Positions 62,467 to 64,000 of a stretch of DNA of 64,000 nt are shown in pieces (the first letter of the stretch is position 1; the number at the start of each line of letters is the position of its first letter). Origin of the DNA: Loktanella gaetbuli (lineage in GTDB: Bacteria > Pseudomonadota > Alphaproteobacteria > Rhodobacterales > Rhodobacteraceae); the NCBI RefSeq assembly GCF_020531945.1, contig NZ_JAJATZ010000003.1:62001-126000 (forward strand). The letters are read 5' to 3'. Under the pieces are notes generated by a model. It saw only the letters and a list, made by a program, of their open reading frames with translations, was not told the origin of the DNA and did no database searches. Made by a program: the position numbers and the translations under genes.

Positions 62467-62755
62467 TGCGTCCACCGAAGCGCTTTTGGATCAACGCCTT
62501 AATAAACTCGCGGTCAGAGAATATCGCGGTCCCGACGTCCAGCGCCAGCTGGGCAAACGCCATGATCAGGACCGCCGCAATGACCTCGGAGCCGCGGACA
62601 TATGGGGCAACCTCATGCGAGCCCCCGACGGCCAATAGTCCGGCCGTCAGGGCTTTTGCGAACCGCATCATGATTGGGTCGTTCTCCGCTGACCGCGTTG
62701 CCACGTAGATCAGCATACCGGCAACGATGCACCAGAACTCAATTGGCTTATTCAT
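62459..62755 (-). CDS. Putative phage holin-type membrane protein
   Basis: 98 residues with about three hydrophobic segments (IEFWCIVAGMLIYVAT, ALTAGLLAVGG, SEVIAAVLIMAFAQLAL) and a charged C-terminus (ALIQKRFGGRNE), a holin-like layout. The ATG opening MNKPIEFW has GGCCACC upstream but no strong ribosome site. It overlaps the next gene by eight bases. Confidence 0.65.
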   Translation of the reverse strand: MNKPIEFWCIVAGMLIYVATRSAENDPIMMRFAKALTAGLLAVGGSHEVAPYVRGSEVIAAVLIMAFAQLALDVGTAIFSDREFIKALIQKRFGGRNE

Positions 62756-62780
62756 GGTGGCCACCCCTCTTGGCCAGCCA

Positions 62781-63623
62781 TCAGCTCGCCGAGACGCCCG
62801 TCGTCGCAGCAGCAATCGCAAAATCATGCCAGACGCCCCGTTGCAAATCGGTTAGCTCCTCGCCGCAGACAAACACGGCATGAACCCGTTCTGGCATCGT
62901 AAAATTCGAGAACGGACCGCCGAAATAGGGGGCCTCGAACACATTTCGTCCGTCACTGATATTCATCATGAAAGACTTGCCACCTGTCAGTGCTGTTGCT
63001 GCCTCGCCACGGTTGGCAATCGGTGTCTGGACGTTGTCGATATAGACTTCACGCAACGTACCGCCTCCCGATGAGGTTAGGGCCTCATTCGAGCTTCCTA
63101 CGGTTGCAGCAAACGCCCAACGTGTGCCCGACGAGACATAAATCATCGGTATGACATTCCGGCCCGAATAACCGTATGACATGCCCATTGTCAGGCTCGG
63201 TCCGGTGATTGCAAAATCTGTATTCATTCGATCATCGACTGCATCGAACTCCCAATACATTGCTCCGCCATCCTGCCGCAAAATAGGACGGCTTGTATCG
63301 GAACCATTGCGCGTCGCCGAGTTCATGTTGCCTGAATGCTCTGTCCAGTAGCCGACAGGATCGCCAACCGCTGCCGGTGTACTTGCAGCAACATCTTGGA
63401 AGTCCCCGTGACCGGCCGCCCATAGACGAAACGACGACGGCATGACCGCGACAACATCCGCGATCGTGTTGTTGCCGCGGACCAGTGACTCGCCGACGGG
63501 GGACAATCTGTGGAGATCGTAGATGCCCGATCCAAAGCCAAGATCACGCAGATCAACGGGTGGCGTGGCAGATACGATCTGCCTTTCAGATGTCTTACGG
63601 TTTGTAACGAGAAAATCTGCCAT
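62781..63623 (-). CDS. Phage fibre-like protein (LamG/concanavalin-like)
   Basis: 280 residues. The N-terminal part (MADFLVTNRKTSERQIVS) resembles short phage structural adapters. The rest (SFRLWAAGHGDFQDVAAS... MYWEFDAVDDRMNTDF... GMSYGYSGRNV) has the beta-sandwich pattern of LamG-like carbohydrate-binding proteins found in tail fibres. It lies four bases after the esterase gene stop. The assignment is from pattern only. Confidence 0.65.
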   Translation of the reverse strand: MADFLVTNRKTSERQIVSATPPVDLRDLGFGSGIYDLHRLSPVGESLVRGNNTIADVVAVMPSSFRLWAAGHGDFQDVAASTPAAVGDPVGYWTEHSGNMNSATRNGSDTSRPILRQDGGAMYWEFDAVDDRMNTDFAITGPSLTMGMSYGYSGRNVIPMIYVSSGTRWAFAATVGSSNEALTSSGGGTLREVYIDNVQTPIANRGEAATALTGGKSFMMNISDGRNVFEAPYFGGPFSNFTMPERVHAVFVCGEELTDLQRGVWHDFAIAAATTGVSAS

Positions 63624-63627
63624 GCTC

Positions 63628-64000
63628 TTATCCTTGGATGTTGTTGCGGGCGTCATCGAGCGCGCGAACATAGCGCCGCCCGAGCAAATCGCGCCCCTGC
63701 TGGTTAAAGTGAACATTATCGGAAGTGACCCCAGCACCGACCGAAGAGACGAATGCCGTGTGCGGCACTCTGTTAGGTAGATCGGCGATGATGGCGTTCG
63801 TCGCACCGTAATTTGGACTTACTTGGGACAGCTGGCCCGCGATGAAGGGGGTGGTTTCGTCAGCATCGACGATATCGATGCGGATTTGCTGAATCATCGC
63901 GTCCAGTGCGCTCTGAAAATTGGGATTGAGACGATCGTCCTCGCCTTGATGCCAAAGTATGCCACCGAAAATGACGGTACGGTCAGGATTTGCAGCACGA
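63628..64000 (-). CDS. SGNH/sialate O-acetylesterase-like protein (partial, runs off the window)
   Basis: The frame is open to base 64000; the 5' part is beyond the edge. The visible 124 codons include WHQGEDDRLNPNFQSALDA (block III of the sialate esterase family) and DNVHFNQQG with the catalytic Asp-His. It is probably a tail-associated esterase that deacetylates host surface sugar. The fibre-like gene follows four bases later. Confidence 0.8.
   Translation of the reverse strand, partial: RAANPDRTVIFGGILWHQGEDDRLNPNFQSALDAMIQQIRIDIVDADETTPFIAGQLSQVSPNYGATNAIIADLPNRVPHTAFVSSVGAGVTSDNVHFNQQGRDLLGRRYVRALDDARNNIQG

Noticed and set aside
1..64000. CRISPR arrays, rRNA genes and insertion sequences
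   Set aside because: I saw no regularly spaced direct repeats, no rRNA-like stretches and no transposase motif in any frame.

Overview
The window is a high-GC alphaproteobacterial chromosome segment. Its gene content fits a marine Rhodobacteraceae (Roseobacter-group, Loktanella/Yoonia-like) aerobic anoxygenic phototroph. The evidence is a large part of a photosynthesis gene cluster with the O2-dependent cyclase AcsF, the spheroidenone gene crtA, a PpsR/PpaA regulator pair, Rhodobacter-type petABC and PuhA/B/C/E. The genus is an inference from gene content only.

Layout. 1-10.5 kb: end of mtaB, a GST-like gene, the cytochrome bc1 operon petABC, a thiamine ABC transporter (thiBPQ, minus strand) behind a TPP riboswitch, aroC, a serine hydrolase and an EamA transporter. 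10.5-13 kb: HU, AMP nucleosidase, TspO. 13-38.5 kb: photosynthesis cluster. crtB-crtI (minus) diverge from crtA-bchI-bchD-bchO (plus) across two perfect TGT-N12-ACA PpsR-type palindromes. Then come a c-type cytochrome and a long minus-strand superoperon hemA/puhE/acsF/bciE/puhC/puhB/puhA/lhaA/bchM/bchL/bchH/bchB/bchN/bchF (genes listed from its 3' end), which diverges from ppaA-ppsR across another PpsR-type site. The puf genes and bchCXYZ, bchG and bchP are not in this window. 38.5-44.8 kb: a PCu(A)C copper chaperone, two small proteins, and a five-gene cassette of two transglutaminase-like proteins, a circularly permuted ATP-grasp, an alpha-E protein and the Anbu proteasome-like peptidase. 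44.8-49.2 kb: a short LOV photoreceptor facing a CheB-CheR-PAS-PAS-HWE kinase fusion and a single-domain response regulator. 49.2-57.1 kb: sugar catabolism (Gfo/Idh oxidoreductase, xylose isomerase, two LacI-type regulators, aldo/keto reductase) and a PAS-GGDEF-EAL protein. 57.25 kb: tRNA-Arg(CCT).

From the tRNA to the right edge the content changes to an integrated phage-like element: minus-strand late genes (esterase, fibre-like protein, holin-like proteins, Gp49-family protein, endolysin), plus opposite-strand, AT-richer cargo genes (an SGNH esterase and a 179-codon ORF). The cargo ORF at 59.5-60.0 kb lies between an intact small gene and a truncated copy of that gene's 3' end with its terminator.

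How the parts work together. bchI/D/H, M, acsF/bciE, bchF and bchN/B/L take protoporphyrin IX to 3-hydroxyethyl bacteriochlorophyllide intermediates. hemA supplies 5-aminolevulinate, crtB/I/A make spheroidene-series carotenoids, and puhA/B/C/E and lhaA build the reaction centre and LH1. The bc1 complex and cytochrome c close the cyclic electron path, and PpsR/PpaA (and possibly TspO and the LOV module) link pigment synthesis to oxygen and light. The most unusual systems are the Anbu/ATP-grasp/alpha-E/transglutaminase cassette, the LOV/CheB-CheR-HWE signalling module and the duplication-flanked cargo in the phage-like element.
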